Shown here: positions 1-9,729 of the stretch, piece by piece
Layout: every line of letters begins with the position of its first letter
Numbering within the stretch: position 1 is the first letter of the stretch
Assembly (NCBI RefSeq): GCF_002019735.1
Contig: NZ_KV917378.1
Span: 3,622,869 to 3,686,868 of the forward strand
Reading direction: 5' to 3'
DNA: 64,000 nucleotides
Source: Salipaludibacillus agaradhaerens
Lineage (GTDB): Bacteria > Bacillota > Bacilli > Bacillales > Salisediminibacteriaceae
Translations under genes and position numbers: made by a program
Notes under the pieces: model-generated
The model's database searches: none
What the model saw: the letters and a program-made list of their open reading frames with translations, nothing else
What the model was told of the DNA's origin: nothing

Positions 1-3000
1 TAGCTTGTTGTTGAATATAACGTTCATGTGCCCCACTATGGTTAATTCCTTTTTTAGGAACATTTGGAGGTACGCCTGGTATTTTTTTGCGTTCTTTTCC
101 ATTGACCAAAGTATTTTTTAACCTTTTATTGTGAGTGGCTACCTCCCCTTTGGTTGGTGCATTTTTTCCTATATATGCTTCCACGCTTGCTAAATCATCT
201 GCAGACAATCCACCTACGTTATTATTCGAATCAGCAATTATTCTTTCTTTTAACTCAGGGGTTGTCAGTTCTTCCCATTCAGTTAATTGGGGATTTCCTG
301 TTAAGGCTCGTGGGACATATACATTATCCCAATTCCCTGCGAAGCCTGAGGCTACTGTTCCTCCAAATCCTATAACTCCCGCGGCACCCGCAAGTCCTGC
401 ACCAGCAGCTATTCCAGCCCCAGTCCCAGCTGTAGTACCACCTAAACTGTGCCAAATACCAGGGTTAAGTGCAGGGGCAGCAATGACTGTGTTCATGGAA
501 GTATTGTTGGAGCTTATGTCAAGGTCCTGAGTAGGGTCATAACAAGTAATGGACTCATCTCTGTTTTCTGTACAGTAACCCCTTGTTGAATTTTCTGGTT
601 TTTGACCAGAAGTATCAGTGTAAGTCATTGGTTGATTCACTACATAAGGATAAGGATTTGTAGTATTTGGATGTAACATGTGACCTTCCCAAGAATCCTC
701 AGAAATAAACCTTCCAGTATTGGGCATGTAATAGCGGGCTTGAGCATAATAAAGCCCCGTTTCTTTATCATAAGGAAGTCCTGTATAAGAATAATGGTGA
801 GCTCCATCTAAAATAGTATCACTATCTTTCAATATAGGAGATCCAAAGGTATCATATTTCATATGTTTAGATTCTTCTGTTTTTAGACGTACACTTGATA
901 CAATGCTTCCTTGTTCGTTATGTTTAAAGGAGTAAGTATCTAATGATTCTTGTGTGTTGGTATTAGAAGCATTACCATTTTTTAATGTTGATGTTAAAAT
1001 ATCTTCTTTAATTAGATTGATTCCATATGTGTAACGGTGAACCTTGTTATCGCCAGTTGTTTTTGTTAGTACATGATTAGCGGGGGATAAGATATCTTGA
1101 ATAAAACGTTCTTCTAAAAGAATATCTGGATTGGTTACCTCTTTATTACGTAAAAGCTGATGTGTCTCCTTTGTTGGTGAGTTTGAGATTGTCTTTTGAA
1201 TTCGCTGTCCTAACCCATTATATGTGAATTTTGATTCCACATCCATGTTAGTCCATGCCTCTACGAGTTGATTAGTAGCATCAAATGTATGTTTCTGAGT
1301 TAAATGATCCCCTTGAAAGATTTCTAATAAGTTTCCTCGATTATCATACGAGTAGTAATTCTTATCTAGTGTCATAATATCCATGCGTTGTTTCATGCGA
1401 TTTAATCTATCGTAGTTAAACACATAGCCGGATTGAGTGGTTTGATTATTTTGAGTAAGCTCAGCTAATCTATTTCCAGTCATATCATAGAAAAAACGAG
1501 TATGTTGACCAGATACTCCTTTAACCTCAGTAATTTGGTTTAAAGCATCGTAGCTATATTCAATCTTGTCTGACGGCTTTTCATCTCTCGAAAATATTAT
1601 AGCCTTTTTTCTATTCCCAACTGGATCGTATTCATAAATGTGTTTTTCGGTCACCATATCTTGGGAGTTTAAATAGGACAATTCTGTGACTCGAGATAAT
1701 GGGTCATATTTAAAAGTTGTTAGACTTCCATCATGTAGGCTAACGGATGCAAGGTCGCCATTTTCATCATAACTATAATTTGTGGCACATTTTAATGAGT
1801 CTGTTACTTTTACTAACTGCCCGAGGGAATTATACTCATTGCCAACTTCATAGCCATCAGGATACGTTGTAAATGCTCGTTGTCCTTGAGCTGTCCACTT
1901 ATAATGAATACTTTCATTGTTGGGTGTTTTGACAGTAATCAGTTGCCCTAGAGAATTATATTCAAAATGTGTAGTCCCTGACCAATCTTCAATCTCTGAA
2001 ATTTGCCCTGTTTTAGTATAATTATATGCAATTGATCTTCCGTCACCATACTTCACAAGATTTAGACGTTGCCCTTTACTATAATGATAGCTAGTCGCGA
2101 AATTGTCACGATCTATGACATTAATAAGATTTCCTAATCCATCATAAGAATACGTTGTAGAATAACCTGTACTGTCTGTTTTTTTGGCTAAATAGCCGCG
2201 AGGGTTATATTCGTACCTTACAATTTGTTCTACTAACTCAGAATGATCATCGATTGCAAAATTAGCATTCTGAGGTACGTATTTTTTTATTTGGTGCGAG
2301 ATAGATTCAGAAATACCATTAAGTCTTGAAACTTTAGTAAGATTTTTTGTAGCGTCATAGTCATACTTAGTAATGTTGCCTAAAGGATCTTTAACTTCCT
2401 TTAATAAATTAAGAGCATCGTACATATATTCCGTTTCGTATCCGTTTTCGTTAATGACTTTAGAAAGAAGCCCTTTAGGTGTGTACGTGAAACTTTTTTC
2501 TGCTTGATTAGGATAAATAATTGTACATAAGCGTTCCATTGGATCATATACAAATGTAGTTTGTTGTCCTAAAGGATCTTTTGCCGATATCACTTGTCCA
2601 GTTTCATCATAGGAGCGTTCGATTGTGTGGCCAAGTGGATTAGTTATTTTTATAGGTTGTCCTAATGCATTATATTCGTAAAACCAAAATGAACCATCAG
2701 ATAAAGTTATTTTTTCAAGTAAATTGTTCGCATTATACTTGAAAGATGTTTTCTGACCAGCTGAATCAATTTTCTTAATTAACTGACCTGCAAGATTGTA
2801 GGTGTAATTAGTTTCTAGTTTTTCTGAATGTATTTCCTTTGTTATCCTATTTTGTGAATCGTATTCTAAACGTACATTCTCTCCAAACGAATTTTTAATA
2901 GCTGTGACCCTGTTTAAGGCATCATAAGAAAAGTGGGTTTCGCCACCTTCAGGGTTTGTTACTTTGGTGATATTGTCTGCTGCATCATAACAATACGTTG

Positions 3001-5677
3001 TTATAAAACTGTCTTGATCTGTGACTGTTTCTAGTCTTCCAAGCGAATCATAGGAAAAGGATATTTCATTATTTTTAGCATCAATTTGTTTGATAACTTG
3101 ACCAAGTAAATCATATTCAAAAGAGTCTACATGTCCTTTAGCGTTTGTGATTTTAATGAGTTTGTCAAAATTATCGTATTCATAATATGTGTCATGTCCT
3201 TCTTGATCCGTTTTAGATGTTAAATTTCCATGATTATCGTAGTCTAATTGAACTTTACTTCCATCTGGATACACTAACTTTGTAAGTTGATGGTTCGAGT
3301 TATATTCATAATCAAAAGAATGTCCTTTTGCATTTAACAATGTCTTAATACGGTTTAAAGAGTCATATTTATATGTAGTAACTTGATTGAAATTATTTAT
3401 TCTACTTGCCAAATTGCCATTAGCATCACGTGATTGTTTAATATAAGTACCATTAGGTAGATTCCACCCTTCTAAAAAGCCATCCTTGCTGTATGTGAAA
3501 TTAGACGTATGGTTAAGTGGATCCTTTTCTTGAATAACATTGCCATATTCATCATATTCAAATGTATGGGATGCACCATCAGGATAAATTATTTTGCTCA
3601 TTCGATGATTGTTATAGGCCATTAAGGTTGTCTGATTGAGTGAATCCTTCACTTCAATGCAATTACCAGCAGTATCATAGAAAAATTCTGTAGAGTGTCC
3701 CCTCCGGTCAATAAATTTACTTATTTGATCCCTTTCAGTGTAGCTATACGATTCCTGCTCTCCTGTAGGGAGTATTTTTTTGACTAATTGATAGCGATTA
3801 TTATGAATAAAGGTAGTTTCATATCCTAATGCATTAGTGACAACAGTTGTGAAGCCATCACTCAAATAAGTGAGGCTAGTAACACCTCCGTTTGGAGCAG
3901 TCTGCTCAATTACTCGACCTTGATAATCGTATAGGTTTTTAACCCTTCCTTTGTTGTTAGGACTTATAATTTCTGTTAGAAGGTTATTATCATTATATTG
4001 ATAATGAATGGAATTCCCTTCTGGATCAGTATAACTAATAAGATTTTCTCCGTGGTAGTTATAACTGACATTTCGACCAGTATGATCTTCTATGCTGGAT
4101 ATGAGTTCTAGATTATTATAGGTAAAACTCAGGGAACCAATATCACTTTTTGCTCTTGTGAGTAACCCACTTGTATTATATTCAAAAGTGGTTTGCGCTC
4201 CTTTAGCATCTATTAAAAAGCTCAACCTACCAGCTTTATTGAAAAAATATGTTTCTCTGCTAGGTAATATGAGAGTATAGCCATCATAATGCGTAGTCAG
4301 AGAATTAAAGGAACCTACAGTCGACTGATAGGAGTCATTTCCTTGATTTTCAAATAATTCTCTGTGCCCATCTTCAAATGTGACTTCTATATCATAATTA
4401 TTTAAGAGCTTTAAATTCACCCCAAAGTTGAAAATCCATTTTTTCCCGAACGTATTCTTCTGATCATCTTGTGAGTTGTAGAATCGTGTTAAGTGTAGAC
4501 CACTTTGCCCTGGTATAATTATGTCTTTATGTTGATAAATAAAGTTGCCTGAGGCTATATTAATAGGATCTTCAGTATAAGATGTTTTTTTATTGCGTCC
4601 TAAACCATACATAACTTTAATAATGGCAGGGGCAACTTTTTTCACAAATGTAGAGTCGCTAAGTTCCCTAAATTTGGAGAAGGTGTTCCCTAATGAATTC
4701 ACAATATTTTCATAATGAGGGAGTAGTTCGCTGTTAATTAATTCTTGATTCATGACGTTGTAAATTTGTGACAAGTTTTTATATTTACCATTTTGTATTT
4801 GCTTTGAGAAGGATAAATGAGAATGATCAGGCTTTAAAATTGATTGAAATTGCTTTGTAATAGGTACACCTGCTAATATTACAGACTTTGGAAAAAAAGA
4901 AACTATAATGGGATTGTAAGCAAGCATTAAGGCTTTTTGTATGATATGTTTTATATAATTGATGTCTTTTGTGTACTTAAGTGATAGTTCTTTTAATTGT
5001 TGAGCAATGTTATATATGCCTGTTATAGACATAAAAGCAAGTTCTTTATCCAGTTGTCCAGCACGATAATTAGCAATTGTTAGCTTCCCACTCTTAAAGA
5101 GGTCCTCTATTTGAGTTACAAATGTTTTCAATGTTGCAACATCTCGTTCCACTACAGTAAGTGCTCTAGTTTGTGTATGGTCAAACTGTAATAATTGGTC
5201 GACTGTGTCGCCCACTTGCTGTTTCGCATGACTAATTGATTGCATGACTCGTTGATCATCGAGTTTAGGTAAAGAAATGATATCTTGAATACTTTCTATA
5301 ATAAGGTTTGCTTCGTCTGTTAAAGCCATTGTTACATTTTTTAGTTTGTCTAATCCATTGTTGACGTCATGTTCTAAAAAATCCTGTGTTATATAGCCAT
5401 CAGCGTTTGGTTCCAAAGTTTGGATAGCAGCTTGCATTTGTTTCAAAGCATTTTCATACTGGGTATTAAAGTTGTGAAAATGTTTTAAAAAAGGTAGGTG
5501 GCAGTCTTCGTAGAAAGCTTTAATAGCTTCACCACCTTTTCCTTTTAATGAGTCCTGAAGTGATATAATACCGTGTATTTCTTTTTCCACTCGATGAAAA
5601 TCTTGCTTTTGACACCTAAGTTTACTAATAGTTTTTTCTATGCCATTATGTAATGTACTAACATTTAATCTTTTCAT
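1..5677 (-). CDS. LXG-RHS polymorphic toxin, C-terminus cut by window edge
   Basis: A single open frame of about 1,892 codons runs from an ATG behind an AGGAGG ribosome binding site to the left edge with no stop seen. Residues 1 to about 370 are a helical LXG-type region (begins MKRLNVSTLHNGIE), which in known families targets toxins to type VII (Esx) secretion. A DUF6531-like segment follows (EDPINIASGNF near residue 369), then well over 1,000 residues of YD/RHS repeats (many Y-x-Y-D...G units). The RHS core (GLYYAQARYY, GRFISED) lies near residue 1,650. After it come a Gly/Ala-rich hydrophobic stretch (about residues 1,745-1,775) and the start of a variable tip ending in view as NHSGAHERYIQQQA. 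RHS shells are known to encapsulate a C-terminal toxin. The toxin activity and immunity gene lie outside the window, so the mode of killing cannot be named. The gene forms an operon with the small gene just upstream. Confidence 0.88.
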   Translation of the reverse strand, partial: MKRLNVSTLHNGIEKTISKLRCQKQDFHRVEKEIHGIISLQDSLKGKGGEAIKAFYEDCHLPFLKHFHNFNTQYENALKQMQAAIQTLEPNADGYITQDFLEHDVNNGLDKLKNVTMALTDEANLIIESIQDIISLPKLDDQRVMQSISHAKQQVGDTVDQLLQFDHTQTRALTVVERDVATLKTFVTQIEDLFKSGKLTIANYRAGQLDKELAFMSITGIYNIAQQLKELSLKYTKDINYIKHIIQKALMLAYNPIIVSFFPKSVILAGVPITKQFQSILKPDHSHLSFSKQIQNGKYKNLSQIYNVMNQELINSELLPHYENIVNSLGNTFSKFRELSDSTFVKKVAPAIIKVMYGLGRNKKTSYTEDPINIASGNFIYQHKDIIIPGQSGLHLTRFYNSQDDQKNTFGKKWIFNFGVNLKLLNNYDIEVTFEDGHRELFENQGNDSYQSTVGSFNSLTTHYDGYTLILPSRETYFFNKAGRLSFLIDAKGAQTTFEYNTSGLLTRAKSDIGSLSFTYNNLELISSIEDHTGRNVSYNYHGENLISYTDPEGNSIHYQYNDNNLLTEIISPNNKGRVKNLYDYQGRVIEQTAPNGGVTSLTYLSDGFTTVVTNALGYETTFIHNNRYQLVKKILPTGEQESYSYTERDQISKFIDRRGHSTEFFYDTAGNCIEVKDSLNQTTLMAYNNHRMSKIIYPDGASHTFEYDEYGNVIQEKDPLNHTSNFTYSKDGFLEGWNLPNGTYIKQSRDANGNLASRINNFNQVTTYKYDSLNRIKTLLNAKGHSFDYEYNSNHQLTKLVYPDGSKVQLDYDNHGNLTSKTDQEGHDTYYEYDNFDKLIKITNAKGHVDSFEYDLLGQVIKQIDAKNNEISFSYDSLGRLETVTDQDSFITTYCYDAADNITKVTNPEGGETHFSYDALNRVTAIKNSFGENVRLEYDSQNRITKEIHSEKLETNYTYNLAGQLIKKIDSAGQKTSFKYNANNLLEKITLSDGSFWFYEYNALGQPIKITNPLGHTIERSYDETGQVISAKDPLGQQTTFVYDPMERLCTIIYPNQAEKSFTYTPKGLLSKVINENGYETEYMYDALNLLKEVKDPLGNITKYDYDATKNLTKVSRLNGISESISHQIKKYVPQNANFAIDDHSELVEQIVRYEYNPRGYLAKKTDSTGYSTTYSYDGLGNLINVIDRDNFATSYHYSKGQRLNLVKYGDGRSIAYNYTKTGQISEIEDWSGTTHFEYNSLGQLITVKTPNNESIHYKWTAQGQRAFTTYPDGYEVGNEYNSLGQLVKVTDSLKCATNYSYDENGDLASVSLHDGSLTTFKYDPLSRVTELSYLNSQDMVTEKHIYEYDPVGNRKKAIIFSRDEKPSDKIEYSYDALNQITEVKGVSGQHTRFFYDMTGNRLAELTQNNQTTQSGYVFNYDRLNRMKQRMDIMTLDKNYYSYDNRGNLLEIFQGDHLTQKHTFDATNQLVEAWTNMDVESKFTYNGLGQRIQKTISNSPTKETHQLLRNKEVTNPDILLEERFIQDILSPANHVLTKTTGDNKVHRYTYGINLIKEDILTSTLKNGNASNTNTQESLDTYSFKHNEQGSIVSSVRLKTEESKHMKYDTFGSPILKDSDTILDGAHHYSYTGLPYDKETGLYYAQARYYMPNTGRFISEDSWEGHMLHPNTTNPYPYVVNQPMTYTDTSGQKPENSTRGYCTENRDESITCYDPTQDLDISSNNTSMNTVIAAPALNPGIWHSLGGTTAGTGAGIAAGAGLAGAAGVIGFGGTVASGFAGNWDNVYVPRALTGNPQLTEWEELTTPELKERIIADSNNNVGGLSADDLASVEAYIGKNAPTKGEVATHNKRLKNTLVNGKERKKIPGVPPNVPKKGINHSGAHERYIQQQA

Positions 5678-5694
5678 TAGTGTTATTTATCCTC

Positions 5695-5967
5695 CTACTT
5701 TATTGAGTTGCTTAGCTTTTTATCTACGTTTTTCATTGATTGTATCAACTCTTTTGATCCTGATGCATTAATTATCAGTAGATTCTGATAAGATTGAACA
5801 AGTTGATTTACTTGTAAATTTACATTATTTAATTTATCTACTGAATCTAATAAATTATCAACGCCAACCTTATCAAGTGTAGTTGTGCTTATTGATTGAC
5901 TTGTTTCTTGGAATGTGTCGAGCGATTGCTGAACTTCTTCATAAACAATTTTAATTTCTTTTCCCAT
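5695..5967 (-). CDS. Small type VII secretion partner of the LXG toxin (DUF5344/YxiC-like)
   Basis: This 90-residue, Cys-free, entirely helical-looking protein is rich in Gln, Ser, Asn and Leu (starts MGKEIKIVYEEVQQ). Its stop lies 17 bases before the LXG toxin start, and it has a good AAGGAGA site before its own ATG. Small helical proteins of this size directly upstream of LXG genes (YxiC/YwqI, TIGR04197-like) are known in B. subtilis and relatives as partners that pair with the LXG helices for Esx export. Size, composition and position support that role here; the exact family is my assignment. The usual second partner gene (DUF5082/YwqH type) is not seen upstream. Confidence 0.72.
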   Translation of the reverse strand: MGKEIKIVYEEVQQSLDTFQETSQSISTTTLDKVGVDNLLDSVDKLNNVNLQVNQLVQSYQNLLIINASGSKELIQSMKNVDKKLSNSIK

Positions 5968-6408
5968 AATAGAATCTTCTCCTTAAATATAAAATAAAAA
6001 AGAGTTAAATATATTGCATATCTTTCCATAATAACTGAACACAACAAAGAGAATAAATAGGGAAATATGCTGGTCTTTTACAAAAAAAGAAATGTTTTTA
6101 TATGTTTCGTAGGTTTAATGACCTAGGTGTTTTGGGCGTTCAATTAAGGTAATTAAATCGCTTACGACGTTAGCTGAAAATTTTAATGAACAAAAAGAGG
6201 GTTTGTTAAAGGTTGGCTTGATTTAAAATCTCTATATTGAGATTATTAATTTAGTCATGGCAGTCACAACGCTAGAGGCTGTTAGTGAGTTTCTGAGTAC
6301 GTCAGTTTCTTTTAAAAGGAAAGGGAAAGGGTAAATGGTTTGTAAATACGAGATCTAGTAACTTTCAAATGTTAATAAAATAAGAATTAAATCTGCTAGG
6401 AGGCACCA
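5968..6408. other. Gene-free stretch between divergent units
   Basis: About 440 AT-rich bases separate the minus-strand toxin operon from the plus-strand NTF2-like gene. It must hold divergent promoters, but no -35/-10 pair is convincing. Short open stretches around 6170-6330 end quickly and look like nothing recognisable. Confidence 0.5.
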
Positions 6409-6777
6409 ATGACTTATCAATCTGCGTTAAAGACTTATATTGAAGCAACAAACTCACATCAATTTGAAAAGGTTGCTCACGTCTTACATCCTGAGGCATT
6501 GTATTGGTTTACGGATGAAACGTGTGCGACACATGATGCTATACAACATTATTTTGAACAAGCGTGGGAGAAAGTAAAGGATGAGGTATATGAAGCGGTA
6601 GACGTGACGTGGCTCACCGCAACAGATACAACAGCGGTATGTACGTATACATATAAGTATAAAGGGTATGTGGAAGGGCGTTTTGTCACTGGAAGTGGTC
6701 GGGCAACAAATGTGTTTGTTGTAGATGAAAACGGAGCTTGGAAATTAATTCATGAGCACTTAAGCTCTTTACCATAA
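6409..6777 (+). CDS. NTF2/SnoaL-like protein
   Basis: 122 residues with the pattern of SnoaL/DUF4440 (YybH-type) proteins: an N-terminal helix (YIEATNSHQFEKVAHVLHP), a central Trp/Phe pair and a C-terminal curved sheet ending in a WKLIHEHLS motif. The fold makes a small cone-shaped pocket used by enzymes or binding proteins of very varied function, so substrate and reaction cannot be given. A strong AGGAGG site precedes the ATG. The phosphatase gene follows 30 bases downstream and may be cotranscribed. Confidence 0.7.
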   Translation: MTYQSALKTYIEATNSHQFEKVAHVLHPEALYWFTDETCATHDAIQHYFEQAWEKVKDEVYEAVDVTWLTATDTTAVCTYTYKYKGYVEGRFVTGSGRATNVFVVDENGAWKLIHEHLSSLP

Positions 6778-6807
6778 TCTAATGATCTATCAATTAAGGA
6801 GAGAAAA

Positions 6808-7398
6808 ATGAGAATTGCATTAATTAGGCATGGGGAATCACATCATCGTGATGATAGCCCCGTAACGAAGGCGCAATTGAGCTGGTGGATCAATATTTAC
6901 AATCAAAGTGGTGTTAGGGAAACAGAAATATTTCCGACTGATACAATCAAGGCAATGACCATGTCCTCTTTCATCGTCACGAGTGATTTAAAAAGAGCAA
7001 TCGATTCCGCAGCCCTCTTGAAGCCTGATAGTAATAGAAGGAGTGATTCGCTTTTTCGAGAAGCTGAATTGCCAGTGCCTTATTTTATCCCAAGTTGGTT
7101 AAAAATGCGTCCTGCTCTATGGCTTGTTCTCCTTCGGTGTCTGTGGCTTGTAGGGGTGACAAAAGGGTGTGAATCATTAAGGGAAGCTGAAACAAGAGCT
7201 GAAAAAGCAGCTGCCAAACTCATATCTTATGCTGAAAAAGAGGGCTCTGTCGTGCTCGTAGGTCATGGCGTTTTCAATAGGTTAATAGCCAAACAGTTAC
7301 GGAAAAAAGGCTGGCGTGGTAATAAGAAAACTAAAACCACTCATTGGAGCTGTACAATGTATGATAACGAGCTTAATGGTGATAGTGTAGGTCCGTGA
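6808..7398 (+). CDS. Histidine phosphatase family protein
   Basis: 196 residues. The N-terminal LIRHGES motif carries the phospho-accepting His8 of the phosphoglycerate-mutase-like superfamily, and VGHGVFN near residue 153 supplies the second catalytic His. The region between them is shorter and more basic than in true PGMs and contains a hydrophobic stretch (ALWLVLLRCLWLVGV), so a broad-specificity or orphan phosphatase is more likely than a glycolytic enzyme. An AAGGAGAG site precedes the start. The gene stands 30 bases after the NTF2-like gene; no shared pathway is evident. Confidence 0.78.
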   Translation: MRIALIRHGESHHRDDSPVTKAQLSWWINIYNQSGVRETEIFPTDTIKAMTMSSFIVTSDLKRAIDSAALLKPDSNRRSDSLFREAELPVPYFIPSWLKMRPALWLVLLRCLWLVGVTKGCESLREAETRAEKAAAKLISYAEKEGSVVLVGHGVFNRLIAKQLRKKGWRGNKKTKTTHWSCTMYDNELNGDSVGP

Positions 7399-7766
7399 CA
7401 GTAAACTGTGTGGTCTAAGGGGATTACTTAGCAATGCTTTTCGGAGGTAGTTAATGACAGATGATTTATACCTGTGATGAAGCTAGGGAACAGACTGTTA
7501 GAAACGAATGATGTACGAGTATTTTTGATACACAACCGTATTGACCAGTTCATCTCATCGTTACTTCTAAATAGCCAATCTTTGATTACTTGTACTAGAA
7601 GTGAGGGACAATGGAGGCCTTTTTAGCTCACAGATAATGATAGAGATTATTAAGATCGAACATTAACATGGGCATGTTTCCGGCGTGGGACCATTAAGGT
7701 CGTAAAGGTAATTAGGGAAGCGGAACGAATAAATTTCAATACACCTGACTATAGGAGGGCAACAAG
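7399..7766 (+). other. Gene-free stretch, possible remnant
   Basis: About 370 bases without a supported gene. A 49-codon frame (7477-7626) exists but has no good ribosome binding site and no recognisable sequence. A GGAGG-preceded ATG at 7454 reaches a stop after seven codons. It may be decayed coding DNA. Confidence 0.3.
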
Positions 7767-8294
7767 ATGAAGCGAATCGCTATTGATATGGACGAGGTTA
7801 TGGCTGATTTTATGCCAAAACATTTAAAGTTATTTAATGATGATCATGGAGAGAGTATCACGATCGACGATTTACAAGGTAAAAAGCTCCGTGAGCTACG
7901 TTCTGATCACGTAGAACAGTTGGCAAATTATTTAAGAGACCCATCTTTCTTTCGTGATCTTGACGTCATGCCGGGTAGTCAAGAAGTCATACGTGACTTA
8001 TATGAACATTATGAGATTTTTATTACGACAGCAGCGATGGAATTTCCCACATCTTTCACCGCTAAATATGAATGGTTAAAAGACCATTTTAGTTTCTTAA
8101 ATGACTTGAATTTTGTTTTTTGTGGGGATAAGAGTATTATTCATGCGGATTATCTGATCGATGATAACGTAAGGCACTTTAAACGTTTTAGCGGTCAAGG
8201 GATTTTGTATACTGCTCATCATAATATACATGAAACAGGTTATCCACGGGTCGATAACTGGCAGGACGTGAGAGCGTATTTTTTAGGAAGTTAG
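7767..8294 (+). CDS. 5'(3')-deoxyribonucleotidase-like HAD phosphatase
   Basis: 175 residues. The N-terminal IDMDEVMADF motif gives the HAD nucleophile Asp7 and acid/base Asp9. Motif II is FITTAAME, and the late DYLIDDNVRHF supplies the Mg-binding aspartates. This is the NT5C / YorS-like layout of cytosolic enzymes that dephosphorylate (deoxy)pyrimidine nucleoside monophosphates. Length is usual for the family. TAGGAGGG precedes the ATG. The gene is monocistronic and ends at a strong bidirectional terminator shared with the opposite-strand CobW gene. Confidence 0.8.
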   Translation: MKRIAIDMDEVMADFMPKHLKLFNDDHGESITIDDLQGKKLRELRSDHVEQLANYLRDPSFFRDLDVMPGSQEVIRDLYEHYEIFITTAAMEFPTSFTAKYEWLKDHFSFLNDLNFVFCGDKSIIHADYLIDDNVRHFKRFSGQGILYTAHHNIHETGYPRVDNWQDVRAYFLGS

Positions 8295-8314
8295 TTGATT
8301 TGAGGATGATAAGG

Positions 8315-8354
8315 AAACGAGGCTGTGAGCATAGCCATGCTTACAGCCTCGTTT
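8315..8354. terminator. Bidirectional intrinsic terminator
   Basis: Near-perfect 18-bp arms (8315-8332 and 8337-8354, AAACGAGGCTGTGAGCAT type) around a 4-base loop, flanked by A/T runs on both sides. It lies between the convergent nucleotidase and CobW genes. Confidence 0.85.
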
Positions 8355-8355
8355 A

Positions 8356-9537
8356 TTAGCCCTCAACGAAAGCAGGGAGAGGATCAGGGAGGGTGGTCCA
8401 ATCTATCATCATTTCGTCATCCGTTAACAAACACTGATTCAGAGATTCAGTGACATCCGTCTGATTCATATCGATGCCAATGAGGACAAGCTCTGTCTGC
8501 CTGTCACCAAATTGATCATCCCACTTGGTGCGAAGTTCTGGTTCCTCTATTAATAGCTGCTGCTGTTCTTCTTCGTCGAGAGCGGCTATCCACTTTCCTG
8601 CACCTTGCAGCGTGACAATTGAGCCGGATTGAGAAACAAGGGCAGCGGTGGAATTCCGAGTTGCAATCCACAGGAAGCCTTTTGCACGCACGACTTCTTC
8701 CGGCCATTCTTCCATCCACTGACGTAATCGTACTGGATGAAATGGTCTCTTTTTACGGAATACAAATGAGGAAATACCGTATTCTTCTGTTTCAGGTATA
8801 TGTTCTTCGTTCAACTCTTTTATCCAGCCCGCTGATTGACTGATCTTTTCTAAATCAAATTTAGCCGTATTTAAAATACTAGTTAATTCAATATTGGAAA
8901 AAGTAGCAGGCAGGATGTCCGCATCTGCATTTAGCTTTCTAAGAAATCCTAGAAGTTTATGTTTATCTTCTTCATCTAGCAAGTCTACTTTATTTAACAC
9001 AATCACATTAGCGAATTCAATTTGGTCAATAAGAAGGTCGGAAATTTCTCTCGTATCTGACTCATCTGTTCCTTCTTTTCTGTCCAATAAAGACTCTCCT
9101 GAATGGTAATCGTCCCAAAAACGTTTGCCATCGACCACTGTTACCATCGTATCAAGCTGACAGCGGTTAGTTAAATCAATTCCAAGTTCCTCATCTTTAT
9201 AAGTAAATGTTTGCGCTACAGGAACGGGTTCACTGATGCCGGACGATTCAATGACAATATAATCGATGTTTCCTTCTTCAACTAAGCGCTCCACCTCTTT
9301 CATTAAATCATCACGCAGTGTACAGCAAATACACCCATTTTGCATTTCTACTAATTTTTCTTCCGTCCGAGAAAATCCGTTATTTTTCACAAGTGCTGCA
9401 TCAATATTAATTTCACTCATATCGTTAACGATAACAGCGACTTTTAACCCGTCACGGTTCGTTAGAATATGGTTTAATAGTGTCGTTTTTCCCGAACCGA
9501 GATATCCGCTTAGGACAGTGATAGGAACCTTTTTCAT
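8356..9537 (-). CDS. CobW/COG0523 GTPase, zinc metallochaperone (YciC/ZagA type)
   Basis: 393 residues from the chosen ATG at 9537. Walker A is GYLGSGKT at residues 11-18, the metal motif is CICC within NGCICCTL, and the guanine-specificity motif is NKVD. The CobW C-terminal domain follows. COG0523 proteins of this type use GTP to deliver zinc to client enzymes under zinc starvation. A longer frame (ATG at 9609) would read through both the ribosome binding site and the Zur box, so the MKKVPITV start behind AAGGAGGGG is right. The Zur operator directly upstream argues strongly for zinc-dependent repression. Monocistronic. Confidence 0.9.
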   Translation of the reverse strand: MKKVPITVLSGYLGSGKTTLLNHILTNRDGLKVAVIVNDMSEINIDAALVKNNGFSRTEEKLVEMQNGCICCTLRDDLMKEVERLVEEGNIDYIVIESSGISEPVPVAQTFTYKDEELGIDLTNRCQLDTMVTVVDGKRFWDDYHSGESLLDRKEGTDESDTREISDLLIDQIEFANVIVLNKVDLLDEEDKHKLLGFLRKLNADADILPATFSNIELTSILNTAKFDLEKISQSAGWIKELNEEHIPETEEYGISSFVFRKKRPFHPVRLRQWMEEWPEEVVRAKGFLWIATRNSTAALVSQSGSIVTLQGAGKWIAALDEEEQQQLLIEEPELRTKWDDQFGDRQTELVLIGIDMNQTDVTESLNQCLLTDDEMMIDWTTLPDPLPAFVEG

Positions 9538-9550
9538 TTGTCCCCTCCTT

Positions 9551-9571
9551 AAATCGAAATAATTACGATTT
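9551..9571 (-). promoter_or_regulatory. Zur box
   Basis: The minus strand reads AAATCGTAATTATTTCGATT plus T, a near-perfect inverted repeat that matches the Bacillus Zur consensus AAATCGTAATNATTACGATT at all but one informative position. It touches the ribosome binding site of the CobW gene (9541-9550), so bound Zur would block transcription. Confidence 0.88.
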
Positions 9572-9729
9572 AAAGTGTGACGCTTTGTATGAAGTTTGTA
9601 AAGAAACAACTCGGTCGCTCAGTAGCGGCATTAGTTTATTTATTGCTATGGCTCCAAAGTTAAGTTAGAAACATTTCGCACTACAAAACTCCCTGTTTAA
9701 ATGTAATTACGCACATAGATGTTGTCTTT

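Noticed and set aside
135-530. Plus-strand open frames of 131 and 73 codons
   Set aside because: They are antisense shadows of the long LXG-RHS gene; their Ala/Pro-rich content is the complement of its Gly/Ala segment, and no ribosome binding site is present.
7477-7626. 49-codon frame (MKLGNRLLETND...)
   Set aside because: Weak start context, no recognisable homology and short length; could be chance in a non-coding gap.
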